From Bradyrhizobium genosp. SA-3 (lineage in GTDB: Bacteria; Pseudomonadota; Alphaproteobacteria; Rhizobiales; Xanthobacteraceae), in NCBI RefSeq assembly GCF_004212635.1, contig NZ_PSRT01000092.1, positions 1-33,106 on the forward strand: a stretch of 33,106 bases of DNA, written 5' to 3'. The notes below the pieces were generated by a model, which searched no databases, was not told where the DNA came from, and saw nothing but the letters and a program-made list of their open reading frames with translations. Made by a program: the position numbers and the translations under genes. This document shows positions 1-8,252 of this stretch, in pieces (the first letter of the stretch is position 1; each line of letters starts with the position of its first letter).

Positions 1-1
1 C

Positions 2-670
2 GACGCGGCGGAGGCGACCGCCGCCGGCATTCGCGACAAGGGCGGCTGGGCGGAAGCAGCTAGCTGCGATGCCGCGAGCGCTGCGGACGTCAACGCGCTG
101 GCGAAAACCGTGATGCAGAAGTTTCCGCGGCTCGACGTCGCCGTGACGACGCCCGGGCTCAACATCCGCAAGACCATCCTCGACTACACCGAGGAGGATC
201 TCGACCGCGTCCTGAACCTCAACGTCAAGGGCACGGTCTGGTTCTTCCAGGCTTTTGGTCGCATCATGGTCGAGCAGAAGGGCGGCAGCATCATCGCCTG
301 CTCCTCGGTGCGCGCGGTCACCATCGAGCCGGGCCTCGGCGTTTACGGCTCGACCAAGGCGGCGATCGGCCTCCTGGTGAAAGGTTTTGCCTCCGAGGTC
401 GGACATGCCGGCGTGCGCGTCAACGCGATCGCGCCGAGCATCGCCGAGACCGCGCTGACCGGCCCGTTCAAGCAGCGGCCCGACATCTACAATCTCTACG
501 CCGGTCACACCGTGTTCAATCGCTGGAGCAGCGCCGACGAGGTCGCCACTGCCGTGGCCTATCTCGCCTCGGATGCCGCGAGCTACGTCAGCGGCAGCAC
601 GCTGTTCGTCGATGGCGGCTGGACTGCCGTCGATGGCCCGCCGACCGGCCTCACCCAGCTGCACAAATAG
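2..670 (+). CDS. SDR family NAD(P)-dependent oxidoreductase (5' end outside window)
   Basis: This is the C-terminal two thirds or more of a classical short-chain dehydrogenase/reductase. The open frame runs in from the left edge, so the Rossmann glycine motif lies outside the window. Visible are the active-site region with a serine pair (SIIACSSVRA, near 287-317), the YxxxK catalytic motif (YGSTKAA, near 344-364), the following RVNAIAPS segment, and the typical C-terminal end YVSGSTLFVDGGW. The usual NNAG motif reads TTPGLN here. It should be a cytosolic NAD(P)H-dependent alcohol/ketone oxidoreductase; the substrate is unknown. It converges on the minus-strand ModA-like gene, with only 16 bases between the two stops and no room for a clear terminator. 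The family call is secure, the specific role is not. Confidence 0.93.
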   Translation, partial: DAAEATAAGIRDKGGWAEAASCDAASAADVNALAKTVMQKFPRLDVAVTTPGLNIRKTILDYTEEDLDRVLNLNVKGTVWFFQAFGRIMVEQKGGSIIACSSVRAVTIEPGLGVYGSTKAAIGLLVKGFASEVGHAGVRVNAIAPSIAETALTGPFKQRPDIYNLYAGHTVFNRWSSADEVATAVAYLASDAASYVSGSTLFVDGGWTAVDGPPTGLTQLHK

Positions 671-686
671 GGGCGGTCATCGGCAT

Positions 687-1385
687 CTAGCCGGTAAAAC
701 CCTCGCGCTGGCGCAGCTCCTTCCGGTCTGCGCTGGTCAGCAGCGCGATCAGAGCGGCCGCCTCCCTTGGATGTGCGGCCCGCGCGGTGACGCCGGCCGT
801 GTACATCGTCACGAGTTCGCAGCCGGGCGGCAGCGATCCTGACAGCGCGATGCCGTCGGTCGCGATGATCTCGGTCGCCTGCGTGCAGCCGATCGGTCTT
901 TGCGCGGTGGATGCCGCAAGCTCCCGCATCGCGGTTGCGCCGTTCGGAAAGATCTTGAGGCGTGAGGCGACCTCATAGGCGATGCCGAGCTGATCCAGCA
1001 CTTTTGCGACGTGCTGTCCCGCGGTCGAGGCCTTGGTGTCGGGGACGTAGATCGCATCGGCGCTGCGCAAGACCTCGCGCAAATCGGCCTCGCTCTTCAC
1101 CGTCACCCTGGGATCGCGGCTCCGAACCGCCAGCGCGGTCTCGACGCGGCCGACATCGGCGATCGAGGAGGGCGTGACAAGCTTCTCCTCGGCAAGCTTT
1201 GCAAGCAGCGCTTGCGTCAGGATCACGAGATCGGCCGGCGTTCCCGCTCGCAGCTTGTCGGCCATGAACCCGACCGCGCCGAACTCGCCGTCGATACTGA
1301 GGCTGGTCTGCGCCTTGAAGGCGTCGGTGAGGCCGCGCACCAGGCCCTGCGCTGCGCCACCGCTCAAAATGTTCACTGTCGTCAC
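687..1385 (-). CDS. ModA-like substrate-binding domain protein without signal peptide
   Basis: The 232-residue protein has the fold signature of type-2 periplasmic binding proteins related to molybdate-binding ModA. It has an N-terminal NILSGGAAQGLV segment, then GEFGAVGFMADKLRAGTPADLVIL, and a C-terminal helix region. Unlike true ModA it starts directly at the first beta strand, with no signal peptide or lipobox, so as annotated it would stay in the cytoplasm. The start is GTG at 1385 and overlaps the stop of the upstream Mo-hydroxylase gene by 4 bp, implying translational coupling. It is the last gene of a four-gene operon. A role in delivering molybdate or an organic ligand to the neighbouring Mo enzyme is an inference. 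No transporter membrane or ATPase genes are beside it. Confidence 0.8.
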   Translation of the reverse strand: MTTVNILSGGAAQGLVRGLTDAFKAQTSLSIDGEFGAVGFMADKLRAGTPADLVILTQALLAKLAEEKLVTPSSIADVGRVETALAVRSRDPRVTVKSEADLREVLRSADAIYVPDTKASTAGQHVAKVLDQLGIAYEVASRLKIFPNGATAMRELAASTAQRPIGCTQATEIIATDGIALSGSLPPGCELVTMYTAGVTARAAHPREAAALIALLTSADRKELRQREGFTG

Positions 1386-3505
1386 GATGCAAGCTCCGCC
1401 GCTGCAATGATCCTGTCGCGCGTGATCGGCAGGTCGCGCACGCGCACGCCGAGGCAGTCATAGACCGCATTGGCGATCGCTGCCGTCACCGGGCCGTGCG
1501 CGGCCTCACCGGCGCCGACCGGCTCGATCTCCGGCCGCTGGATGATCTCGACATCCACCGTCGGCACCTCGCTGAACCTCAGAATCGGATAATCCGTCCA
1601 GGTCGCTGACGTGATGCGCGTCCGATCGAAGCGGACACGCTCCTTCAGCACCCAGCTCGTTGCCTGGATCGCGCCGCCCTCGATCTGGTTGATGACACCG
1701 TCGGGATTGATGGCCTCGCCGACATCGACAGCAAGCGTCAGCCGCTTCACGCGGATGTCGTCGGTGCCTTCGATCTCGGCAATCGCGGCGCAATAGGCTC
1801 CCATGTTCTTGTAGCGCGCAAATCCGACGCCGTGACCGATGCCGGTTCGCTTCTGCGGCTTCCACGCGGCACGTCGCGCCGCGGCGCGGATGACGTCCTT
1901 GGCGCGCTCGTCGCGCAGATGACGCAAGCGGAATGCGATCGGATCCTCGCCGCGCAGGGCGGCGATCTCGTCGAGCAGGGACTCGATGGCGAACACGTTG
2001 CCTTGCGCGCCGAGGGTCCGCAGCGCTGAGGCGCGCACCGGCATCGTCAGCAGCCGGTGGCTCGTGATCGTCCAGGTCGGGAGATCATAGAGTGGAACGG
2101 CGTTGCGATCAGCGCCGCCGCCATTCGCAGCCGGCGGGTTGGACGAGATCATGCGCGGGTAGGGGTTTGCGATCTCGGTTGCCGCAAGCAGCGCCGGCTG
2201 CGCCGCGCGTCCGGGCCGCGCCGCATGGCCATTGCTCCAGATCGTATGGCGCCAGCCGGTGATCTCGTTGTCGGCATCGAGATCGGCCTCGATCTCGATG
2301 GCCATGGCCGCGCCGAACGGGGCATGGGACATCTCGTCGTGGCGCGACCACTGCACCCGCACCGGACGGCCGCCCGTGGCCTTCGCCAGCAGCACGGCAT
2401 CGAGCGCGACATCGTCGGCCGCATTGTGCCCGTAGCAGCCGGCGCCCTCCATGTGCTCGACGACGATGTTGTCGGCCGGCCGCTTGAGCACGATCGCGAG
2501 ATCGGCGCGCAGCAGATAGACGCCCTGGCTGTGGGTCCAGACATGGACGCGATCGCCATCCCATTGCGCCATGGCGCAGGACGGCGCGATCGAGCCGTGT
2601 GCGATGTAGGGGCGGGTGTACTGCCGGCGCAGGGTTTGGGCCGGCCTGTCCGTCGCTGCCGTCCTGGTGTCGACGACATCAGTCTCGACCGGCTGGCTTC
2701 TTAGGAAGCCTGCCAGATCATCTTCGTCGGGCAGCGGATCGCCGGCCGACCATGTCGCGCCCTTGCCCAGGGCTTTCACCGCGGCTTCCGCCGCGGCCTC
2801 GCCATCAGCAACCACGCCGGCAAAACCGCCGTCGCGGACGACGGCGACCAGGCCAGGGACAGCGCGCGCAGCCTCCTCATTGAGCGCAATCAATTTGGCG
2901 CCCGAAACCTCCGGCCGCAGCACGCGTCCGTGCAAAAGACCCGGTAGCGCGCAGTCGTGGATGAAGCGCGGCCGCGCGAACACCTTGTCGGGAATGTCGA
3001 CTCGCTGGACCGAATGCCCGGCGAGGGCGCGCTTCGTAGCGCTCTTCGCTGTCGCGCTTGCGGTCGCGTCGTGATCAAGAGAAACCTCATCAGCCAGCTC
3101 CCAATAGCTGGTCCTGACATTGCCAGGTCCCGAGATCGTGCCGTCATCGACAGCGAGCAGCGCCGCATCGATGCCGAGACGCTCCGATGCAGCGGTGAGG
3201 AAGCGCTGGCGCACTTCGGCACAGGCGTGGCGCAGCGCGCGGCCGGATTGCTGAATCGACAGGCTGCCCGAGGTGACGCCCTCGTTCGGGCTCATCGCCG
3301 TCGAGGCGCGGATCATCTCGATCCTGATGATGTCGACATCGAGCTCGTCCGCCGCAATTTGCGCCAGCGCCGTGACGATGCCCTGGCCGATCTCGACCTT
3401 GCCCGGCGAGATCGCCACGCTGCCTTCGCCGGTGAATCGCACCCAGGACGACAGTCTTGGATTCGCCGCCAGGCTGACCGGCAGTTTCGGGGCAGGGACC
3501 GTCAT
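1382..3505 (-). CDS. Xanthine dehydrogenase family molybdopterin-binding subunit (IorB/CoxL-like)
   Basis: The 707-residue large subunit belongs to the molybdenum hydroxylases, which hydroxylate N-heterocycles, aldehydes or aromatic rings using water as the oxygen source. Its features are an N-terminal EIGQGIVTALAQIAADEL region, the central HGSIAPSCAMAQW and GAGCYGHNAADDVALDA segments that line the Mo pocket, and GAGEAAHGP near residues 664-672. The last contains the expected catalytic glutamate (E667). There is no twin-arginine signal, unlike many periplasmic IorB-type proteins, so it is probably cytosolic. Its ATG overlaps the stop of the 2Fe-2S subunit by 4 bp and its stop overlaps the ModA-like gene by 4 bp. 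No FAD subunit or cytochrome subunit is encoded here, so the electron acceptor is unclear. The substrate cannot be deduced. Confidence 0.93.
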   Translation of the reverse strand: MTVPAPKLPVSLAANPRLSSWVRFTGEGSVAISPGKVEIGQGIVTALAQIAADELDVDIIRIEMIRASTAMSPNEGVTSGSLSIQQSGRALRHACAEVRQRFLTAASERLGIDAALLAVDDGTISGPGNVRTSYWELADEVSLDHDATASATAKSATKRALAGHSVQRVDIPDKVFARPRFIHDCALPGLLHGRVLRPEVSGAKLIALNEEAARAVPGLVAVVRDGGFAGVVADGEAAAEAAVKALGKGATWSAGDPLPDEDDLAGFLRSQPVETDVVDTRTAATDRPAQTLRRQYTRPYIAHGSIAPSCAMAQWDGDRVHVWTHSQGVYLLRADLAIVLKRPADNIVVEHMEGAGCYGHNAADDVALDAVLLAKATGGRPVRVQWSRHDEMSHAPFGAAMAIEIEADLDADNEITGWRHTIWSNGHAARPGRAAQPALLAATEIANPYPRMISSNPPAANGGGADRNAVPLYDLPTWTITSHRLLTMPVRASALRTLGAQGNVFAIESLLDEIAALRGEDPIAFRLRHLRDERAKDVIRAAARRAAWKPQKRTGIGHGVGFARYKNMGAYCAAIAEIEGTDDIRVKRLTLAVDVGEAINPDGVINQIEGGAIQATSWVLKERVRFDRTRITSATWTDYPILRFSEVPTVDVEIIQRPEIEPVGAGEAAHGPVTAAIANAVYDCLGVRVRDLPITRDRIIAAAELAS

Positions 3506-3972
3506 AGGGCTGCCATCTCCGACGCCGCCCGCAGCACCGCGCGGACCATGCGATTATGCGATCCGCAGCGGCACAGATTACGATCCAGTGCCGCTTTGAC
3601 CTCGGCCTCCGTCGGTAACGGATTGCGCTTCAGCAGTGCTGCCGCACTGATCAGGATCCCCGAGACGCAATAGCCGCATTGCATTGCCTGCTCGGAGATG
3701 AAGGCGCGTTGCAGCGGGTGCGGTTGCTCGACCGTGCCAAGGCCTTCCACCGTGACGACGTCCTTGCCCACGACCGACCACATCGGCATATCGCATGAAG
3801 CCATCGCGCGGCCGTCGACCATGACGTAACAGGCGCCGCACTCACCGGCGCCGCAGCCGAAATGCGCACCGGTGACAGCGAGCCGGCTGCGCAGCACGTC
3901 GAGCAGCGTCTGGTCAGGATCAACATCCACGGCCATCGCTGCGCCGTTGAGCTGGAATTGAATGGCAGGCAT
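3502..3972 (-). CDS. (2Fe-2S)-binding small subunit of molybdenum hydroxylase
   Basis: The 156-residue protein has the two-cluster layout of the family. A plant-ferredoxin-like N-terminal domain carries C40, C45, C48 and C60 (GCGAGECGACYV motif). A helical domain carries C99, C102, C134 and C136 (CGYC and CRCG). It passes electrons from the Mo cofactor of the next gene product to an external acceptor. Length and cysteine spacing are normal and no signal sequence is present. The ATG at 3972 lies 15 bases after the stop of the upstream TctC-like gene and is preceded by a GAG-rich ribosome binding region. The gene is 4-bp coupled to the large-subunit gene. Confidence 0.95.
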   Translation of the reverse strand: MPAIQFQLNGAAMAVDVDPDQTLLDVLRSRLAVTGAHFGCGAGECGACYVMVDGRAMASCDMPMWSVVGKDVVTVEGLGTVEQPHPLQRAFISEQAMQCGYCVSGILISAAALLKRNPLPTEAEVKAALDRNLCRCGSHNRMVRAVLRAASEMAAL

Positions 3973-3987
3973 TCTCGCTCTAAGGCC

Positions 3988-4962
3988 TCACGACTTGTCG
4001 AACTTCTTGACGACGTCGGCCCATTTCTCGATGTCGCCGCGCAGGAATTTCTCGAACTGTTCCGGCGTCATCGACATGGGCACGGCGCCCTGTTCCGTCC
4101 AGAGCTTGACGATGTCGGGTCGCTTCACCATTGCGTTGACAGCCGCATTGAGCTTGTCGATGACAGGCTTCGGCGTACCCGCGGGAGCCATCAGGCCGAG
4201 CCAGATCGTCGCCTCGTAGCCGGGCACACCGGCTTCGATCGCGGTCGGCACGTTGGGCAGCACGGCCGAGCGCTGCTTGCCGGTGGTGGCGAGCGCGCGC
4301 ACCTGGTTCTCGCCGATGTTCGGCGCCATTGCCGGCACCGCGTCGATCATCATCTGCACCTGTCCGCCAATCACGCCGCTACGCGCCTCGCCGCTGTTGC
4401 GATAGGGCACGTGGACGATTTCGACGCCGGCCATGGCTTTGAACAGCTCGCCGGCCATGTGATAGGGGGTGCCCTGGCCGGAGGAGGCGTAGTTCAATTT
4501 GCCCGGCTGCGCCTTGGCGAGCGCGATGAACTCCTGCAGCGTCTTCGCTGCGACTTGCGCGTTCACCACGATGACGAGATCGGAATAGTTCACCGGCGCG
4601 ATCGGTGCGAGGTCGCGCATCAGCTCGTACTTGCGCTTGTCCGGCGTCAGCAGCGATTCGTTCGCGGTCTGGGTATTGGACATCATCAGCAGCGTGTAGC
4701 CGTCGGGCGGCGACTTCGCCGCTTCGACCGTGCCGATGACACCACCTGCTCCTGTCCGGTTCTCGATCACGAAGGGCTGGCCAAAGCTCTCCTGGAGCAC
4801 GTTGCCGATCAGCCGGGCCGCGACGTCCGCCGGTCCGCCGGCGCCAAAGGGCACCACGATCCGGACTGCGCGGGTAGGATAATCCTGCGCCAATGAGGGG
4901 GCTGCGGAGAAGGCGCCGAGCAGGCCGACGGCGACCATCAGCACGAATCTTCGGACTTTCAT
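3988..4962 (-). CDS. Tripartite tricarboxylate transporter (TctC/Bug) substrate-binding protein
   Basis: The start is placed at the ATG at 4962, giving 324 residues. It is preceded by a strong AGGGAGGT ribosome binding site and opens with a clean signal peptide (MKVRRFVLMVAVGLLGAFSA ending near SLAQ). The open frame extends further upstream, but that part has no protein-like features. Family hallmarks are YPTRAVRIVVPFGAGGPADV after the cleavage site, the IENRTGAGG loop, and the YASSGQGTPYHMAGELF region. Bug proteins are periplasmic receptors for carboxylates, small aromatics and other organic anions. No TctA/TctB membrane genes lie nearby, which is normal for this over-expanded family. As first gene of the Mo-hydroxylase operon, it may capture that enzyme's substrate (inference). 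Confidence 0.93.
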   Translation of the reverse strand: MKVRRFVLMVAVGLLGAFSAAPSLAQDYPTRAVRIVVPFGAGGPADVAARLIGNVLQESFGQPFVIENRTGAGGVIGTVEAAKSPPDGYTLLMMSNTQTANESLLTPDKRKYELMRDLAPIAPVNYSDLVIVVNAQVAAKTLQEFIALAKAQPGKLNYASSGQGTPYHMAGELFKAMAGVEIVHVPYRNSGEARSGVIGGQVQMMIDAVPAMAPNIGENQVRALATTGKQRSAVLPNVPTAIEAGVPGYEATIWLGLMAPAGTPKPVIDKLNAAVNAMVKRPDIVKLWTEQGAVPMSMTPEQFEKFLRGDIEKWADVVKKFDKS

Positions 4963-5195
4963 GCCCACCTCCCTGATGTCGTTCTTGTTGGCCGGCACTG
5001 TAGCGGCAGGGGATGCGGACTGTCGACGGCTCACAAAGCCGATCGCGCCGGAATATCGGGACGGTCTCGGTGTGGCCGCGCCGCTCTTCGCAGTCGCGGC
5101 AGGAACCGGCCGCGCACGTGATCTGAGCAAATCGCATGGGCATTGCCGGATAAATGCCCTCGGCTGATAGGTATTTTGGTGTTACGAAATTGGCC

Positions 5196-7286
5196 ATGAA
5201 CCAGCACGCCAAAATCGAAATCCGCCATTCGACCTGTCCGCATGATTGCCCCTCGGCTTGCGCCCTCGATGTCGAAGTGATCGAAGGCCGCAGCATCGGC
5301 CGCGTGCGCGGTTCGAAGCAGCAGACCTATACGGCCGGCGTCGTCTGCGCCAAGGTCGCCCGCTACGCCGAGCGCATTCATCACCCCGAGCGGGTGACTT
5401 TTCCGATGCGCCGCATTGGGCCGAAGGGCTCCGGGCAATTCGCGCGGATCTCCTGGGACGAGGCGCTGGACGAGATTGCCGATCGCTTCAATCAAGCCGA
5501 GCGCGAGTTCGGCGCGGAATCGATCTGGCCCTATTACTACGCCGGCACGATGGGTCTCGTGATGCGCGACGGCCTCAACCGCCTCACCCATGTGAAGAAA
5601 TATTCGCGCTTCTATCAGACCATCTGCGCCAATGTCGCCCGCATCGGCTTCGCGATCGGCACCGGCAAGATCGCCGGCGTCGATCCGCGCGAGATGGCAC
5701 TATCCGACCTCGTCGTGATCTGGGGCACAAATCCCGTCAACACCCAGGTCAACGTGATGACGCACGCCTCGCGCGCGCGCAAGGAGCGCGGCGCGAAGAT
5801 CGCTGCCGTCGATATCTACGACAACGAGACCATGAAGCAGGCTGACATCAAGATCATCCTGCGGCCCGGCACCGATGGCGCGTTCGCCTGCGGCGTCATG
5901 CACGTCCTGTTCCGCGACGGCTATGCCGACCGCGCCTATATGGACAAATACACCGATTGCCCTGATGAGCTCGAGGCGCATCTGAGGACGCGCACACCGG
6001 AATGGGCGTCCGCCATTTGTGGCGTGCCGGTGTCGGAGATCGAGGCCTTCGCCAAGGCGGTTGGCGAGACCAAGCGCACCTTCTTCCGCTTCGGCTACGG
6101 CTTTACGCGCAGCCGCAATGGTGCCACGCAGATGCACGCGGCAAATTGCATTCCCGCAGTGACCGGCGCCTGGCAATATGAAGGCGGCGGCGCCTTCTTC
6201 AACAATTACGCGCTGTGGCATTTCAACGAATCCATCATCGAAGGCCACGACGCGATCGACAAATCCACGCGCGCCCTCGACCAGTCGCAGATCGGCCGCA
6301 TCCTCACCGGCGATGCCGAAGCCCTGCAGGGCAAGGGCCCGATCAAGGCGATGCTGATTCAGAACACCAACCCGATGACGGTTGCGCCGGAGCAGGCGCT
6401 GGTTCGGCAGGGCTTTGCGCGCGAGGATCTGTTCGTCGTGGTGCACGAGCAGTTCATGACCGAGACCGCCGAGATGGCCGATATCGTGCTGCCGGCGACC
6501 ATGTTCATGGAGCATGACGATCTCTATTACGGCGGTGGCCACCAGCACATCTCGGTCGGCCCGAAGCTGATCGACCCGCCCGGCGAATGCCGCTCCAATC
6601 ACGAGGTGTTGCAGGCGCTGGCGCCGCGGCTCGGCGCGAAGCATCCTGGTTTCGAGATGACGCCCCGTGAATTGATCGACGCGACCTTGAGGCTCAGCAA
6701 TCACGGCGACATCGCCGGCCTTGAAGCTGATATCTGGCGCGACTTGCAGCCGGATTTCCGCACCTCGCATTATCTCGATGGCTTTGCCCATGCCGACGGG
6801 AAATTCCATTTCAAAGCCGACTGGGCGCATCCGCCGTTCGGTCAGACGATGGGCGATTTCGACAAGATGCCGTCGCTGCCGGATCATTGGGCGGTGATCG
6901 AGCACAGCGATCAGGCCCATCCATTCCGGCTGGCGACCAGCCCGTCGCGCAGCTTCCTCAACACCACCTTCAACGAGACGCCGTCCTCGAAGGCGCGAGA
7001 GGGCCGGGCCAGCGTCATGATCCATCCCCTGGACGCGGCCGCGCTCGACATCGCCGATGGCGATGCGGTGACGCTCGGCAACAGCCGCGGCGAGACCACG
7101 CTGGTCGCAACACTGTTCGAGGGCGTGCGGCGTGGTGTGCTGATCGCCGAATCCGTTCACCCGAACAAGGGTCATATCGGCGGCCGCGGCATCAACATGC
7201 TGACGGGCGCGGACACCATCGCGCCGATCGGCGGGGCGGCATTCCACGACAACAAGGTCTGGATCAGGAAGGCGACCGCGGGCTGA
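5196..7286 (+). CDS. Molybdopterin (bis-MGD) oxidoreductase, DMSO-reductase family
   Basis: The start is taken at the ATG at 5196, giving 696 residues; an in-frame ATG at 5154 is possible but adds an unconserved-looking tail. Near the N-terminus C14, C18, C22 and C51 form a 4Fe-4S motif (CPHDCPSAC plus a later Cys). The Mo/W bis-MGD domain follows, with DLVVIWGTNPVNTQVN and later IQNTNPMTVAP and DIVLPATMFMEHDD. The C-terminal molydopterin-dinucleotide-binding barrel starts near 6900 (LATSPSRSFLNTTF and a SVMIHPLDAAALDIADGDAV stretch). There is no Tat signal, so it is cytosolic. Cys144 in QTICANVAR sits where a Mo ligand could lie. It is divergent from the Mo-hydroxylase operon across 233 bp and followed by the crotonase gene. 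Substrate unknown. Confidence 0.93.
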   Translation: MNQHAKIEIRHSTCPHDCPSACALDVEVIEGRSIGRVRGSKQQTYTAGVVCAKVARYAERIHHPERVTFPMRRIGPKGSGQFARISWDEALDEIADRFNQAEREFGAESIWPYYYAGTMGLVMRDGLNRLTHVKKYSRFYQTICANVARIGFAIGTGKIAGVDPREMALSDLVVIWGTNPVNTQVNVMTHASRARKERGAKIAAVDIYDNETMKQADIKIILRPGTDGAFACGVMHVLFRDGYADRAYMDKYTDCPDELEAHLRTRTPEWASAICGVPVSEIEAFAKAVGETKRTFFRFGYGFTRSRNGATQMHAANCIPAVTGAWQYEGGGAFFNNYALWHFNESIIEGHDAIDKSTRALDQSQIGRILTGDAEALQGKGPIKAMLIQNTNPMTVAPEQALVRQGFAREDLFVVVHEQFMTETAEMADIVLPATMFMEHDDLYYGGGHQHISVGPKLIDPPGECRSNHEVLQALAPRLGAKHPGFEMTPRELIDATLRLSNHGDIAGLEADIWRDLQPDFRTSHYLDGFAHADGKFHFKADWAHPPFGQTMGDFDKMPSLPDHWAVIEHSDQAHPFRLATSPSRSFLNTTFNETPSSKAREGRASVMIHPLDAAALDIADGDAVTLGNSRGETTLVATLFEGVRRGVLIAESVHPNKGHIGGRGINMLTGADTIAPIGGAAFHDNKVWIRKATAG

Positions 7287-7323
7287 AGCACGCTGTCGTT
7301 TCGATTGCTCTATAAATTTGCGT

Positions 7324-7346
7324 CGAGGCGCTAAAGCGGCGCCTCG
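7324..7346 (+). terminator. Hairpin between the bis-MGD oxidoreductase and crotonase genes
   Basis: A perfect 8-bp stem (CGAGGCGC / GCGCCTCG) with a 7-base loop lies 38 bases after the oxidoreductase stop. No run of T follows, so it is at best a weak or Rho-assisted terminator, or an mRNA-stabilising hairpin. Confidence 0.35.
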
Positions 7347-7422
7347 CCGCAGATTGCGCTTGCACCTGGCGCCCGAGCTGCCGCAAATGACAGCAAAGCG
7401 GAGCCAAGGAAGCGAGCGGGCC

Positions 7423-8205
7423 ATGAGCGACACCACAGCCGTCATTACCGAGAAGCGCGGGCAGGCGTTCTGGATCACCATCAACCGGCCGGAGAAACGC
7501 AACGCCCTGAACGGCGACGTCATCGCCGGCATCACCAAAGGCTATCGCGACGCGCATGACGATAGGGACGTCCGCGTTATCGTGCTGACGGGCGCGGGCG
7601 ACAAGGCGTTCTGCGCGGGTGCCGACCTGCAGAATTCCGGCGCGGCTTTCGCGATGGATCATTCCAAACCAAATGTCGACTATGCCGATCTGTTACGTTT
7701 GTCACAGAACGCCACCAAGCCCGCGATTGCGCGCCTCAGCGGCGTCTGCATGGCCGGCGGCATGGGCCTTTTGTGCATGACCGACATGGCGGTCGCAGCC
7801 GATCACGTCATCTTCGGCCTGCCGGAGGTGAAGGTCGGCGTGTTTCCGATGCAGGTCCTGAGCCTGCTGCAGAGGATCGCGCCGCCGCGGCTCGTCAACG
7901 AATGGGCGCTCACGGGGGAGCCGTTCGACGCCAAGGCGGCGCAGGCCGCGGGCCTCCTCAATTACGTCGTGCCCTCGGCCGAGCTCGATGCCAAGGTCGA
8001 CTGGCTGATCGGCCGCATCGTCGACAAATCGCCGACCGCGATCCGCCGCGGCAAATACGCCATGCGCGCGATCGCCTCGATGTCGTTCGACGAGAGCATC
8101 GCCTACACCGAAAGCCAGATCGCTCTGCTCGCGATGACCGAGGATGCCAAGGAGGGCTTGAAGGCGTTCAGCGAGAAGCGCTCGCCATCGTGGACGGGAA
8201 AATAG
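7423..8205 (+). CDS. Enoyl-CoA hydratase/isomerase (crotonase) family protein
   Basis: The start at 7423 gives 260 residues (MSDTTAVITEKRGQAFWITI); the open frame extends upstream but carries no family sequence there. Crotonase hallmarks are NRPEKRNALN, the oxyanion-hole segment KAFCAGADLQ (A65/G66), and VCMAGGMGLLCM followed by PEVKVGVFPM. Of the two catalytic glutamates of classical enoyl-CoA hydratase, the one in the PEV motif (E135) is kept, while the first is glycine (G115). It may therefore be a hydratase variant, an isomerase or a lyase rather than a standard hydratase. It probably acts on an acyl-CoA in the same catabolic route as the upstream genes. It is the last gene before the mobile element. 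Confidence 0.92.
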   Translation: MSDTTAVITEKRGQAFWITINRPEKRNALNGDVIAGITKGYRDAHDDRDVRVIVLTGAGDKAFCAGADLQNSGAAFAMDHSKPNVDYADLLRLSQNATKPAIARLSGVCMAGGMGLLCMTDMAVAADHVIFGLPEVKVGVFPMQVLSLLQRIAPPRLVNEWALTGEPFDAKAAQAAGLLNYVVPSAELDAKVDWLIGRIVDKSPTAIRRGKYAMRAIASMSFDESIAYTESQIALLAMTEDAKEGLKAFSEKRSPSWTGK

Positions 8206-8252
8206 GCGATCATTTCGGGCACGGTTGGATGCTGTGGTCGTTCAATGCACCG

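Noticed and set aside
1382..3972. Possible twin-arginine-exported Mo hydroxylase
   Set aside because: Neither subunit has an RR signal sequence at its N-terminus, so a cytosolic location is favoured.
3862..4896. 344-codon plus-strand frame over the TctC and 2Fe-2S genes
   Set aside because: The composition is unlike a real protein and it lies opposite two clear genes.
5700..7538. Long open frame (about 600 codons) on the minus strand across the bis-MGD oxidoreductase gene
   Set aside because: It is an antisense shadow of a high-GC coding sequence, rich in Arg/His and without domain patterns; the plus-strand gene is unmistakable.
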